Part shown: one piece after another, positions 8,159 through 17,139 of the stretch
Layout: each line of letters starts with the position of its first letter
Position numbering within the stretch: the first letter of the stretch is position 1
Assembly (NCBI GenBank): GCA_900549285.1
Contig: URNW01000005.1
Span: forward strand, 1 to 64,000
From: an uncultured Mycoplasmatota bacterium
Lineage (GTDB): Bacteria; Bacillota_I; Bacilli_A; RF39; UBA660
Length of the DNA: 64,000 nucleotides
Reading direction: 5' to 3'
Position numbers and translations under genes: made by a program
The notes under the pieces: model-generated
What the model was told of the DNA's origin: nothing
Databases searched by the model: none
The model's input: only the letters and a program-made list of their open reading frames with translations

Positions 8159-8736
8159 TATTTTAATAAATTTATGAAATACTGATTTAAATTATCATTT
8201 CTAGCTAAAATTGGTCCTATTATAGAGGTAGCATAAAAGTTTTTATATTGAAATCCTTCCATCATGGTATCATGATTTCCAATTCCTTCTTCTATATTAA
8301 AAATTATATTTTTAGTAGTACTTATTAAGTACTCCGTATTTTGAAATCCTTTAATTATTCCTTTACATAAAGATGTTGTTGCCTTTACATCATACACTTT
8401 TCTTTTTTCATAACGTTCTACTTTATACAAATCTAAAAAAGTAAGTATACTAATAGCATTTCCTGTAGCTAATAAGATTTTATCTGTTTTTATATATTTA
8501 TGTATTTCTTCTTTATATGGTAACAAGCGTTGTTTTATTTCTTGTAAATTATTTTCTCTGCCACTTCCTAAATATACAAAATCATATTTAGAAAAGTCTA
8601 ATTTTTCTTCTTTTTCTATTTGAATTAATTTATATTTTATATTTTCTTTTTCTAAGGCATAAGTAAGTGCTTTTATATTACCATTTTCACCATATAAAGT
8701 TAGTTCATGGGGATAAAGCATAGCAATTGTTAACAT
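8158..8736 (-). CDS. gatD: GatD-like amidotransferase subunit, catalytic residues replaced
   Basis: Partner of MurT. MurT-GatD amidates the D-Glu of lipid II, with GatD releasing ammonia from glutamine. Position (7-bp overlap with murT), length (192, slightly short) and the C-terminal pattern 'MMEGFQYKNFYATSIIGPIL' fit GatD, whose usual form is E-G-x-x-Y-K-N...Y-L-H-G-P-x-L. Two residues essential for a class I glutaminase appear lost. The nucleophile elbow, normally I-C-G-G-Y-Q, reads A-T-G-N-A-I, so the Cys is a Thr. The catalytic His of Y-L-H-G-P reads S-I-I-G-P. If the alignment holds, this is a glutaminase-dead subunit that may only stabilise MurT. The reading frame is intact, so it does not look like simple decay. 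Confidence 0.8.
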   Translation of the reverse strand: MLTIAMLYPHELTLYGENGNIKALTYALEKENIKYKLIQIEKEEKLDFSKYDFVYLGSGRENNLQEIKQRLLPYKEEIHKYIKTDKILLATGNAISILTFLDLYKVERYEKRKVYDVKATTSLCKGIIKGFQNTEYLISTTKNIIFNIEEGIGNHDTMMEGFQYKNFYATSIIGPILARNDNLNQYFINLLK

Positions 8737-10055
8737 AGGGTATCCTCCTTAAAAGCACTTTCAAAGGGCTTCATATAATCAAAGTTTAGTATTCCATATA
8801 TTTTTTTAGCTTTACTGTTTATAATTTCTTCTTTTATTTCTGATAAAGAGTTCGCTGTTATGATTTTATCTTCAGGAATTTTGGCTAATAGTAATCGTTT
8901 TTTTATATTTTCTTTATCTATTCCAACTGCATATATCTTATTTAATGATTCATTATTTAAAAGTTCAAATTCGATATCATAAAGCCATGATATATCAAAA
9001 TGATTATATCTTCTGCTAATTTCTTTCCAACCTATTATTACATCTTTTAAATCATTATCTTGATAGACTTTAAATACACATTGATTATATGTTGTGGCAT
9101 TTTCAGCTTTACAGTTTAAGGCTTTATATTGTTGATCATTTTTTATAAATTCAATATTATGGGTATGATTCCATTTATTTATCCCCTTTATAATATCTAA
9201 TTTTTCTAAGCCTATCTCTTTTAGAAAAGTATAACTTGCTAAAGTATTATAAGCGTTAAATAACATATCTCCCCCTATATTTACTTTTTCTTCTTCTAAA
9301 GTAAGTGTTCCTTTTTCTAAATCTAAGTTACTTCCTATTACTTCGGGTTGCTCCCATTTAAAATCACATTTAGGACAGTGATATTTTCCTAATGTCTCAA
9401 AATTATAATATTCATATTCTAACTTAGTGCCACATTTTAAACAATAGTAAGTATTTAAGTTTTCAAATATTTGTTTTAAATAAGAATATTTATTTTGATC
9501 TAGGGCAAAATGAATATTTTTATTAGGGACATCTAATTCAAAGTGTCGCAAAAATGGTTCATCCATTGTAGTGATAATTGTTGTATCTTGAGGCAATTTC
9601 TTTTTTATTTCTTCTAGTATCACATCTACGTGGTATTGTCTTGGTGGTTGATCTTTGGTTATATTGGTTACAATTAAATAATTAGGATTTATATCTTCAA
9701 AGATTTCTTTTGTGTAACGTTCATCAACTTCTAATACTAGGATATCTTTTTTTATGGTACCAAATAAACTAGAATTTTTAATACATGCAGTAGTTACACC
9801 ATATTTTAAGTTTGATCCAGCTTCGTTAAAACATACTGTATAATTATTTTCTTTTAATACCTGAGCTATTAATTTAGCTGTACTTCCTTTACCTGAGGAA
9901 CCTGTAACGATTAATTTTATTTTAGGATATTTTAATTTCTTTAAAATTTTCTTATCTATTTTTAGAGCTATTTTACCTGGCATGGAACTACCACGGTGAA
10001 AAATTTTTCCTGCAGTGAAAGCTAATTTACCCATCATAATACTAATTATTTTCAT
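8730..10055 (-). CDS. murT: Lipid II isoglutaminyl synthase, MurT subunit
   Basis: Mur-ligase-family enzyme that activates the alpha-carboxyl of D-iGlu in lipid II with ATP for amidation. It is 441 residues, the usual size. The ATP loop is 'VTGSSGKGSTAKLI'. An inserted zinc ribbon, with CLKCGTKLEYEYY and HCPKCDFKWE at about residues 205-235, is specific to MurT. The C-terminal domain has 'HFDISWLYDIEFE', which includes the Asp of the MurT catalytic region. It is co-transcribed with the gatD-like gene. All expected MurT features are intact, in contrast to the altered partner. Confidence 0.93.
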   Translation of the reverse strand: MKIISIMMGKLAFTAGKIFHRGSSMPGKIALKIDKKILKKLKYPKIKLIVTGSSGKGSTAKLIAQVLKENNYTVCFNEAGSNLKYGVTTACIKNSSLFGTIKKDILVLEVDERYTKEIFEDINPNYLIVTNITKDQPPRQYHVDVILEEIKKKLPQDTTIITTMDEPFLRHFELDVPNKNIHFALDQNKYSYLKQIFENLNTYYCLKCGTKLEYEYYNFETLGKYHCPKCDFKWEQPEVIGSNLDLEKGTLTLEEEKVNIGGDMLFNAYNTLASYTFLKEIGLEKLDIIKGINKWNHTHNIEFIKNDQQYKALNCKAENATTYNQCVFKVYQDNDLKDVIIGWKEISRRYNHFDISWLYDIEFELLNNESLNKIYAVGIDKENIKKRLLLAKIPEDKIITANSLSEIKEEIINSKAKKIYGILNFDYMKPFESAFKEDTLC

Positions 10056-10113
10056 ATACTCACCTGACTATGTAATTATTTTACCATTTTTGTTGTTACT
10101 TTTAAATGTTTAT

Positions 10114-10142
10114 TTGACACGAAATGTAAATTATAGTACTAT
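10114..10142 (+). promoter_or_regulatory. Promoter of glmS
   Basis: TTGACA (10114-10119) and TACTAT (10137-10142) are separated by 17 bp. No glmS ribozyme fits in the ~30 bp between it and the ATG. Confidence 0.75.
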
Positions 10143-10174
10143 TTATTTATAAAGATAAAGGAAGTGATATAAAT

Positions 10175-11986
10175 ATGTGTGGAATTGTTGGGTATGTGGG
10201 TAAAAAGAAGGCTGCTCCCATATTAATTAAAGGACTTAAAACATTAGAGTATCGTGGGTATGATTCGGCTGGTATGGCAATTTTACAAGATGAGAGTATT
10301 GCTATTTTAAAAGATAAAGGAAGAATTTTTAATTTAGAAAAAATTCTTGATATTAAGGATTTAACCAGTAACATAGGTATTGCTCATACTAGATGGGCTA
10401 CTCATGGTGTGCCTTCAAAAGAAAATGCTCATCCACATATGGATCAAAATCAGCATTTTGCTGTTGTTCATAATGGAATACTTGAAAATTATTTAGAACT
10501 TAAAGAATTTTTAAAAAAGAAAGGATTTTCCTTTACTTCACAAACTGATACGGAAGTTATACCCGTTTTAATGGAGTATTATTATCAAAAGAGTGGAGAT
10601 GTTTTAGAAGCTTTTAAACAAATGTTAAATGATTTAAAAGGCAGCTATGCAATTCTTATTATAAGTCCTCTACTTTCTGATACAATTCTTGTTGCTAAAA
10701 AGAATAGTCCTTTAGTACTTGGTATTGGTAGTGATGGTATTTATGCTGCAAGTGATATACCAGCAATTATCGAATATACTAATCAATTTTTCTTCTTAGA
10801 AGATGATGAGAAAGCGATTATTCATGATGGTATTACTTTTTATGATAAGAGTTTTCAAGTAATAGATAAAAGTAGCAAAACCATTGATTGGAAAATGGAA
10901 GCGATAGATAAAAATGGTTATGAAGATTATATGTTAAAAGAAATTCATGAACAACCAGAAGCTCTTAAAAATACTTTAAATGGGATTATTAAAGAAGAAA
11001 AACCTATAGAGTTTTTGAATTTTTCTTTATCTAAAGATTACTTAGAACATTTAACTAATATTTATATTGTAGCTTGTGGTACTGCTATGCATGCGGGATT
11101 GGTTGGAAAATACGCGATTGAAAAATTATGTAGAATTCCCGTACATGTTGTTGTTGCTAGTGAATTTCGTTATCAGGATCCCATATTAAATAAACATTCT
11201 TTATGTATTTTTATTAGCCAATCTGGAGAAACTGCCGATACTATTGCGGCTTTAAAGTTGGCTAAAAAGAAAATGGCTAAAACAATCGCGGTAACAAATG
11301 TTTTTGAATCTTCTATTACCAGAGAAGCAGATTATACAATATACACTCATGCAGGTCCTGAGATTGCTGTTGCATCTACTAAAGCTTATATTTCTCAAGT
11401 AGGATTAATAATTGTATTTGCTATGTATATGTGTGAAATTCTTCAAAAAAATGGAGAGCTTTGTCAACTTCTAAAAAAAGATTTTCTCTATTTACCAGAC
11501 TTAATGAATCAAGTTATAGCCCATGAAAGTGATTATCAAGCTTTGGCTCATAAAATGGTTAAAGAAACAGATTTATTCTATATCGGCAGAGGAAATGATT
11601 ATCATATTGCTTTAGAGGGATCTCTTAAATTAAAAGAAATTAGTTATATCCATAGTGAAGCATATGCCGCTGGAGAGTTAAAGCATGGTCCAATTGCTTT
11701 AATTGATGATGGTACTTTTGTGGTTGGAATTACTACTGACCCAGTAACTTCTGAGAAGACCCTTAGTAATTTAGAAGAAGTTAAATCAAGAGGAGCTCAT
11801 ATTATTTTAGTAACTAATCAGAATCTAAATGAAGAACATGTGATTCATATTCCTAGTATTCATCCTATTATCAGTCCAATCCTTGCTATTATTCCTTTAC
11901 AGTTTATTGCTTATTTTATTGCCAAAGAAAAAGGCTTAGATGTGGATAAGCCTAGAAATTTAGCTAAGTCTGTTACGGTTGAATAA
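10175..11986 (+). CDS. glmS: Glutamine--fructose-6-phosphate aminotransferase
   Basis: Cytosolic enzyme making glucosamine-6-phosphate from fructose-6-phosphate and glutamine, the first step to UDP-GlcNAc for peptidoglycan and for the glycan locus downstream. 603 residues is full length. The glutaminase domain starts MCGIVGYVG with Cys2 as nucleophile and contains 'AHTRWATHG'. Two SIS domains follow ('SQSGETADT', 'EGSLKLKEISY', 'ELKHGPIALI') and the C-terminus ends 'PRNLAKSVTVE', which forms part of the active site. The RBS is AAGGAAGTG. It is monocistronic with its own promoter. Confidence 0.98.
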   Translation: MCGIVGYVGKKKAAPILIKGLKTLEYRGYDSAGMAILQDESIAILKDKGRIFNLEKILDIKDLTSNIGIAHTRWATHGVPSKENAHPHMDQNQHFAVVHNGILENYLELKEFLKKKGFSFTSQTDTEVIPVLMEYYYQKSGDVLEAFKQMLNDLKGSYAILIISPLLSDTILVAKKNSPLVLGIGSDGIYAASDIPAIIEYTNQFFFLEDDEKAIIHDGITFYDKSFQVIDKSSKTIDWKMEAIDKNGYEDYMLKEIHEQPEALKNTLNGIIKEEKPIEFLNFSLSKDYLEHLTNIYIVACGTAMHAGLVGKYAIEKLCRIPVHVVVASEFRYQDPILNKHSLCIFISQSGETADTIAALKLAKKKMAKTIAVTNVFESSITREADYTIYTHAGPEIAVASTKAYISQVGLIIVFAMYMCEILQKNGELCQLLKKDFLYLPDLMNQVIAHESDYQALAHKMVKETDLFYIGRGNDYHIALEGSLKLKEISYIHSEAYAAGELKHGPIALIDDGTFVVGITTDPVTSEKTLSNLEEVKSRGAHIILVTNQNLNEEHVIHIPSIHPIISPILAIIPLQFIAYFIAKEKGLDVDKPRNLAKSVTVE

Positions 11987-12038
11987 AAAAATAATGATAA
12001 ATTGGTGCTTTTTGAAAATCAAAAAATAAGAATGAAAT

Positions 12039-12292
12039 AATTGAGGATAATGTAAAGCCTAATTTATTAAAAAGAAATTTTACTACTGATGCTCTCAGCA
12101 AAGTATGGGATACTGATGTAACTAGGTTCGCGAGCATATTTATCTACAATAATAGATTTGTATGATAAACATGTAGTTTCTTATATAATCTCTAAAAGGA
12201 ATGATTTAAAATTAGTGATGGATACTTTAAATGAAGCATTAAACAAAGAAAAAAATGTACACAGACTTATCATTCATAGACAACTAGGCTAA
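12039..12292 (+). pseudogene. Remnant of an IS3-family transposase (OrfB)
   Basis: There is no full ORF, but two frames together read as an IS3/IS150-type integrase core. The first gives KPNLLKRNFTTDALSKVW followed by DTDVTRF, containing the first DDE aspartate. After a frameshift near 12130 the second gives AYLSTIIDLYDKHVVSYIIS, then KRNDLKLVMDTLNEALN and VHRLIIH, where the normal I-H-S-D-Q-G is corrupted to I-H-R-Q-L-G. Both ends of the element are missing; no terminal inverted repeats were recognised. It fills most of the 374-bp gap between glmS and galE. Confidence 0.7.
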
Positions 12293-12306
12293 AGTCAAAA
12301 GTTAAG

Positions 12307-12334
12307 AAAAAGAGAAAAATGATTTTCTCTTTTT
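12307..12334 (-). terminator. Terminator between the IS remnant and galE
   Basis: AAAAAGAGAAAA (12307-12318) pairs with TTTTCTCTTTTT (12323-12334). It probably ends the glycan operon on the minus strand and works in both directions. Confidence 0.65.
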
Positions 12335-12360
12335 AATACACTATTTTTTATTGGTTTCTC

Positions 12361-13398
12361 CTAAATGTGATTCACATCATTATTAGTAACGACTTGTCTG
12401 TTTTTGGTAAAATTATAAGCATCTTTACACATATCTTCCAGTGTTTTTTCAGCTTTCCATCCTAGTTCTTTTTCAGCTAAATGGGCATCAGAATAATATT
12501 CATCAATATCACCAGGTCTTCTTGCTGTAATTTTATACGGAATTTTAACATTATTCACTTTTTCAAATGCACGGATAATATCTAAAACGCTATATCCTAT
12601 TCCTGTTCCTAAATTATATATTAATAAACCTTTTTCTATATTATTTAATTTTTCAATACCATTTATATGAGCTCTTGCTAAATCCATAATATGAATATAA
12701 TCTCTTACGCCAGTACCATCTTTGGTATTATAATCATTTCCAAATACACTAAGTTCTTTTAATTCACCTGTTGCAACCATAGAAATATATGGCATTAAAT
12801 TAGCTGGTATTCCGTTTGGTTCTTCACCAATTATTCCTGATGGGTGTGCTCCAACTGGATTAAAATATCTAAATATTAATATTTTCCAATTATTATCTGA
12901 TGTATATAAATCTTCTAGTATTTTTTCAACAAATAGCTTGCTTGTTGAATATGGATTAGTGGTTCCACCAGTTTTGGCTTTTTCTGTTAAAGGAATAAAT
13001 TCAGGAGTTCCATACACTGTTGCCGTACTACTAAATATAATCGATTTAACGTTATGTTCATTCATTGCTTTTAAAAGTGTTAATACACTACTTACATTAT
13101 TAATATAATAATCAATTGGTTTTGCTACACTTTCACCAACAGCTTTGTATGCTGCGAAATCGATTACATAATCAATTCTGTTTTCTTCAAATATTTTATT
13201 TAAAATGTTTTTATCTAAAACGTTTCCTTCATAGAATTTAATTTCTTTTCCAGTCAATTTTTTTATTTTTTCTAATATGGTTGGTTTACTATTGCTAAAA
13301 TCATCTAGTCCAATTATTTCATATCCAGAATTTAATAATTCAACACAGGTATGACTACCTATATAACCTGTACATCCTGTAACAAATATTTTTTTCAT
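12361..13398 (-). CDS. galE: UDP-glucose 4-epimerase
   Basis: NAD-dependent SDR enzyme interconverting UDP-glucose and UDP-galactose (or the GlcNAc forms) to supply the glycan locus. 345 residues. The N-terminus, 'KKIFVTGCTGYIGSHTCVEL', is the Rossmann G-x-x-G-x-x-G loop. 'FSSTATVYG' and the catalytic 'NPYSTSK' (Y-x-x-x-K) follow, with 'NPVGAHPSG' and 'NLGTGIGYSVLDII' later on. It is the last gene of the minus-strand surface cluster, just before the terminator. Confidence 0.95.
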   Translation of the reverse strand: MKKIFVTGCTGYIGSHTCVELLNSGYEIIGLDDFSNSKPTILEKIKKLTGKEIKFYEGNVLDKNILNKIFEENRIDYVIDFAAYKAVGESVAKPIDYYINNVSSVLTLLKAMNEHNVKSIIFSSTATVYGTPEFIPLTEKAKTGGTTNPYSTSKLFVEKILEDLYTSDNNWKILIFRYFNPVGAHPSGIIGEEPNGIPANLMPYISMVATGELKELSVFGNDYNTKDGTGVRDYIHIMDLARAHINGIEKLNNIEKGLLIYNLGTGIGYSVLDIIRAFEKVNNVKIPYKITARRPGDIDEYYSDAHLAEKELGWKAEKTLEDMCKDAYNFTKNRQVVTNNDVNHI

Positions 13399-13425
13399 AA
13401 AATCCTCTTTCTTTATCTTATTATA

Positions 13426-13905
13426 CTATAATTTTTTCATCAATTCTATATTTCTATTAAAATACCCATTCACATAATAAAATTTTTGAGCATTTATATT
13501 ATAAGCAAATACATCTATTAAGATGCCTTGACATCCAACACTTTTAAAATAATCTTCCATGTGCTTTAATAGTTTTTTACCTATACCGTTTGCTTGATAT
13601 TGCTCTTTTACTACTAGTTCTGTTATTCTTGCCCTCTTAGGAGCAGCAAAATCATAAGTCTTTTCGTCATCATTATTAATCAGCCCAATAATAAGTCCGA
13701 CAATTTCTTCATTTTCTTTGCCTAAGAATATTTTACCTTCAAAAAGGCTCACTTCTTTCATTGTTTTTTCAAAGTATTTTTCACGATATTCAGGTGTTAA
13801 AATATTATATTGCTCTCTATCTATTTTGGTAATAAAACTTTGAAGATCTACTAATAAATCTTTTATATTTTCATTATATTTTGAGGAATACTCTATTATT
13901 TCCAT
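13426..13905 (-). CDS. GNAT-family N-acetyltransferase
   Basis: 159 residues with the GNAT fold: a central strand 'ARITELVVKEQYQANGIGKKLL', including the acetyl-CoA-binding Q-x-x-G-x-G/A pattern, then 'GILIDVFAYNINAQKFYYVNGY'. It presumably acetylates an amino group of a sugar, peptide or small molecule; the substrate cannot be deduced. It lies between galE and the tagA-like gene with a 5-bp gap to the latter, so it is co-transcribed with glycan genes and may acetylate an amino sugar. Confidence 0.85.
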   Translation of the reverse strand: MEIIEYSSKYNENIKDLLVDLQSFITKIDREQYNILTPEYREKYFEKTMKEVSLFEGKIFLGKENEEIVGLIIGLINNDDEKTYDFAAPKRARITELVVKEQYQANGIGKKLLKHMEDYFKSVGCQGILIDVFAYNINAQKFYYVNGYFNRNIELMKKL

Positions 13906-13910
13906 ACTCT

Positions 13911-14621
13911 TTATTTTTCCCTTCTTACCTTTATTAAAAATTTTACATTATTATTCCAAAATCTTTTTATTCTTTTTGGCTCTTTTATAATTCGATATAG
14001 CCATTCTAAATTAAGTTTGATAAATATTTTTGGAGCTCTTTTTTTTACTCCACTTAAAACATCAAAAGAACCCCCTACACCTATATAAATGCCTTTTTTA
14101 GCATTTTCTATATATTTAGAAATCAATAATTCTTGTTTGGGTATTCCTAACGCTACTAAGCATATATCTGGATTTAATTTAACTATTTTTTGCATTTCTT
14201 CTTCTTTATTTTCAATATAACCATCAGAGTATTCTAATATTTTAATATTAGGATATTCTTTTTTTATTTTTAGTACTAGTTGTTCTAATACTTCTTTGGT
14301 TGTACCAAATAAAGCCAGAGTATATTTTTCTTTATTAGCAAGAGATAAAAGATATTCTGCTAAGTCAATTCCTGTAATCCGTTCCACTACATTCATTCCT
14401 ATCTTTTGACATGCTTTTACTACAGCAATACCGTCAGGAACTAAAGAATTATTATAATCAAGCAATAGATGTTTTAAAGCCTTTTCTTTTTTACTTAACA
14501 TAAGAGTCTCTGGATTTACAGTGATGATAAATGCTTTTATGTTTTTTTTCAATTTCTCTTTTAGTTGTTCTTGATATTTTTCCTTTGATTCTTCTGTTAT
14601 TCTCTGCAAATATTCTTTCAT
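13911..14621 (-). CDS. tagA: WecG/TagA/CpsF-family ManNAc transferase
   Basis: Cytosolic, membrane-associated GT26 glycosyltransferase. In teichoic acid synthesis TagA adds ManNAc to GlcNAc-PP-undecaprenol. Signs are 'VPDGIAVVKACQKIG', 'ALFGTTKEVLEQL', 'LVALGIPKQELLI' and the near-terminal 'IYIGVGGSFDVLSGVKKRAPK'. 236 residues is normal. The presence in the same cluster of TagO (GlcNAc-1-P transferase) and WecB (UDP-ManNAc source) supports a GlcNAc-ManNAc linkage unit. The symbol is by family, not proven function. Confidence 0.88.
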   Translation of the reverse strand: MKEYLQRITEESKEKYQEQLKEKLKKNIKAFIITVNPETLMLSKKEKALKHLLLDYNNSLVPDGIAVVKACQKIGMNVVERITGIDLAEYLLSLANKEKYTLALFGTTKEVLEQLVLKIKKEYPNIKILEYSDGYIENKEEEMQKIVKLNPDICLVALGIPKQELLISKYIENAKKGIYIGVGGSFDVLSGVKKRAPKIFIKLNLEWLYRIIKEPKRIKRFWNNNVKFLIKVRREK

Positions 14622-14622
14622 T

Positions 14623-17079
14623 TTATTCGTCCTTTTCTTTTTTTATATTATTAATAAATATTAGCCACTCTTTTTTTACCGTATCAAATTTGTAAGCATC
14701 TACATTTTTTCTTGCTTTATTACCCATTTTTTGCTTTTCTTTTACTGAATATTGTAAATATTTCTCTATTTTTTTAAGATATTCTTTTCTATTTCTATTC
14801 TCTATTAAATATCCTGTAGCTGGTTTTATTATTTCTTTTGCACCTTCGGCGCTAGAATATGCTATACAAGGCACTCCAAAACTCATAGCCTCAATTAGTA
14901 CTAATCCAAAAGATTCTTCTTTGGAAGTCATCAGGTACAAAGTTGAATTTTTTAAAGTTTTTTGAATTTCTTTTTTAGGTTTGAATCCCCATAATTTAAT
15001 GTTTTTTTCTAAATTAAATTCATTAATTAGACTTTCTATTCTTTGACGATTTGAACCATCTCCATAAATATTTAAAAATACATCTTTATTATCTCTTGTT
15101 AGTTCATTCATAATATGAATTAGTTCATCCATTGCCTTCTCATTTTCTAATCTTCCTATAGAGATTAAATTTTTATTATTAAGTTTTGATATTTCTTGCT
15201 CATTTGGATAATAATCTAGCGCTAAAGGAATATATTTCATATTGATATTTATTTTATTTTCGTATTTTAATAACAAAGTTTTACTTGCAGGCATAATATA
15301 GTCTATATTTTGAAAGTGATTTAATTTTTTTATATATTTTGCAGTTACGTTATAAGTGTGTTCTTGATGTATTTTTATTGCTTTGTCTCGACCATATTTA
15401 TTTAATATTTTACTAAAGGAATATCTTGTAGAAATTATTACTTTAGCATCATTATTAATAATGGATTTCTTTATTAGATAATTTTTATTAAATAATATAT
15501 AAATAGATTTTATTCCCTCTTTTAATATTTTTAAAATATTTTTTTCTCTTAATGCAGTTTTAAATTCTTTTTTATTAGATGTAATATTCATTAAATGTTT
15601 GATTTTTACTCTTTTATTAAATTTAAATGGCTCTTCTTTTTTACGGTATAAAGATATGACTTCTACTTCGTATTTTTCGTCTAGCATATTAGCAATATTT
15701 GATATTGCATTTTCTATCCCACCATAGCCAAGATGTAAACTCAATATGGTAATTTTGCTATCATTAATTTCCCTTTTTTCAAATGATTTTATTTCATTTA
15801 ATAAATATATAAAATAAATTGATATATAAATTGATACTGCTGGGGCAAGATAAGCATGTCCTGCTGTAGATGATATTCCCAAGGTCATAAATATTATCAT
15901 TAAATAGAAGAAAATATTAATATTAAATTTAGTGGATTTTGATTTTCTTTTTTTAAAATATATAATAAATGTATATATGAATGGAAAAGCAACTATAAAA
16001 ATCGCTAATAATCCTAGATGAAAAAATATATCTAAAAAGTCTATTTCTATTAATTTTTCTACTCTATAATTAGAAATTCGATCTGTATTAGAATATCCCA
16101 TCCCAAAAAGTAAATAACTAGGTCTGTAATTTTCACTATAAATATAATAAGAATTTAGTGCATATATGTCGCGGTCACTAAGTAAAATTGAACCTAATTG
16201 TTTCATACTATTTAAAAATTTACTTCCTTCATAATAACTTGAAATTTCATTTTCTATTTCTGTAATCTCTTGAGATTCTTCTATTGATATAGAATTTTTT
16301 AAATTCATCGCAGAGTAATTTCCTGACATATAAATCGTTGTAATTAGAAAGGCTCCAAAAGTTATTATTACAATTTCATTTAATATTCTTTTCTTTTTTA
16401 GAAGTGTCGTTATAAATATTAAAAAGGTAATAATAATAATGCCAAATAATGTCACTTTTGTTCCAATTAAACTAATTGTAAATAAACTTAGAATGAACAA
16501 TATTGAAAATAATAATTTATGTTTTTTTAGCAATAAGTAAATAAAAGGAAAAAGTAGGAGCAAAATTGTTGATACTTCATTTGCGGAAAAGTACCATCCT
16601 ACTGATCCAGCATAGCTACTATTAGAATAAGATTTAAAATTAATATCTAAAATAGTTGGTATTATTATTATTAAAATATAAAATATTAAATTCCATAACA
16701 TTATTTTATCTAATTTGTCTTTTTCAAAGCCACTTTCATCAAATATGTTTAATAATGCAAATGTTAATACTGGAAAATAGATGAATTTTAAAATGTATTT
16801 AAGCTCACTTACTAAAAAAGTTAGATTTAATAAATCATTTTTAAATAAGAAATATCCAATTATATATATTATAATTCCTAAATAATATAAAATCGATATT
16901 TTTTTAAATTTACTTGCAGATAAGAAAAACACATAAATATAAGCTATAATAATTGCTAATCCTTTAATAATCATTCCTACTGATAAAAAATTTTCCACCA
17001 TTCTATTATTTAAACTTGTTAATAAGTCTAATAATGGTAAGGTTAATAAAAATATTTCTAGTAATCTTCTTTTTTTCAT
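14623..17079 (-). CDS. Polymerase/ligase-like membrane protein fused to a GT4 glycosyltransferase
   Basis: An unusually large 818-residue two-part protein. Residues 1 to about 430 hold 10-12 hydrophobic segments in the style of Wzy polymerases or WaaL/O-antigen ligases, with a large polar loop (about 255-335). From 'SKITILSLHLGYGGIENAIS' (about 440) onward it is a GT-B, family-4-like glycosyltransferase ending in the donor-binding 'TSKEESFGLVLIEAMSFG'. Polymerase and transferase are normally separate genes. The fusion would tether a cytosolic sugar transfer step to the polymerase. It lies 1 bp from tagA. There is no frameshift or internal start in the linker, so it is read as one polypeptide. 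Confidence 0.8.
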   Translation of the reverse strand: MKKRRLLEIFLLTLPLLDLLTSLNNRMVENFLSVGMIIKGLAIIIAYIYVFFLSASKFKKISILYYLGIIIYIIGYFLFKNDLLNLTFLVSELKYILKFIYFPVLTFALLNIFDESGFEKDKLDKIMLWNLIFYILIIIIPTILDINFKSYSNSSYAGSVGWYFSANEVSTILLLLFPFIYLLLKKHKLLFSILFILSLFTISLIGTKVTLFGIIIITFLIFITTLLKKKRILNEIVIITFGAFLITTIYMSGNYSAMNLKNSISIEESQEITEIENEISSYYEGSKFLNSMKQLGSILLSDRDIYALNSYYIYSENYRPSYLLFGMGYSNTDRISNYRVEKLIEIDFLDIFFHLGLLAIFIVAFPFIYTFIIYFKKRKSKSTKFNINIFFYLMIIFMTLGISSTAGHAYLAPAVSIYISIYFIYLLNEIKSFEKREINDSKITILSLHLGYGGIENAISNIANMLDEKYEVEVISLYRKKEEPFKFNKRVKIKHLMNITSNKKEFKTALREKNILKILKEGIKSIYILFNKNYLIKKSIINNDAKVIISTRYSFSKILNKYGRDKAIKIHQEHTYNVTAKYIKKLNHFQNIDYIMPASKTLLLKYENKININMKYIPLALDYYPNEQEISKLNNKNLISIGRLENEKAMDELIHIMNELTRDNKDVFLNIYGDGSNRQRIESLINEFNLEKNIKLWGFKPKKEIQKTLKNSTLYLMTSKEESFGLVLIEAMSFGVPCIAYSSAEGAKEIIKPATGYLIENRNRKEYLKKIEKYLQYSVKEKQKMGNKARKNVDAYKFDTVKKEWLIFINNIKKEKDE

Positions 17080-17139
17080 ATTTTACCTCACATATTTTAA
17101 TTATATCGTATTTAATAGTATTTAAAAAGCATAATTTCT

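Noticed and set aside
10143..10174. glmS ribozyme/riboswitch
   Set aside because: Only about 30 bp lie between the promoter and the ATG, far too short for the ribozyme.
12001..12300. Possible functional IS element downstream of glmS
   Set aside because: The transposase is frameshifted, the DDE motif is corrupted and neither terminal repeat nor target duplication was found.
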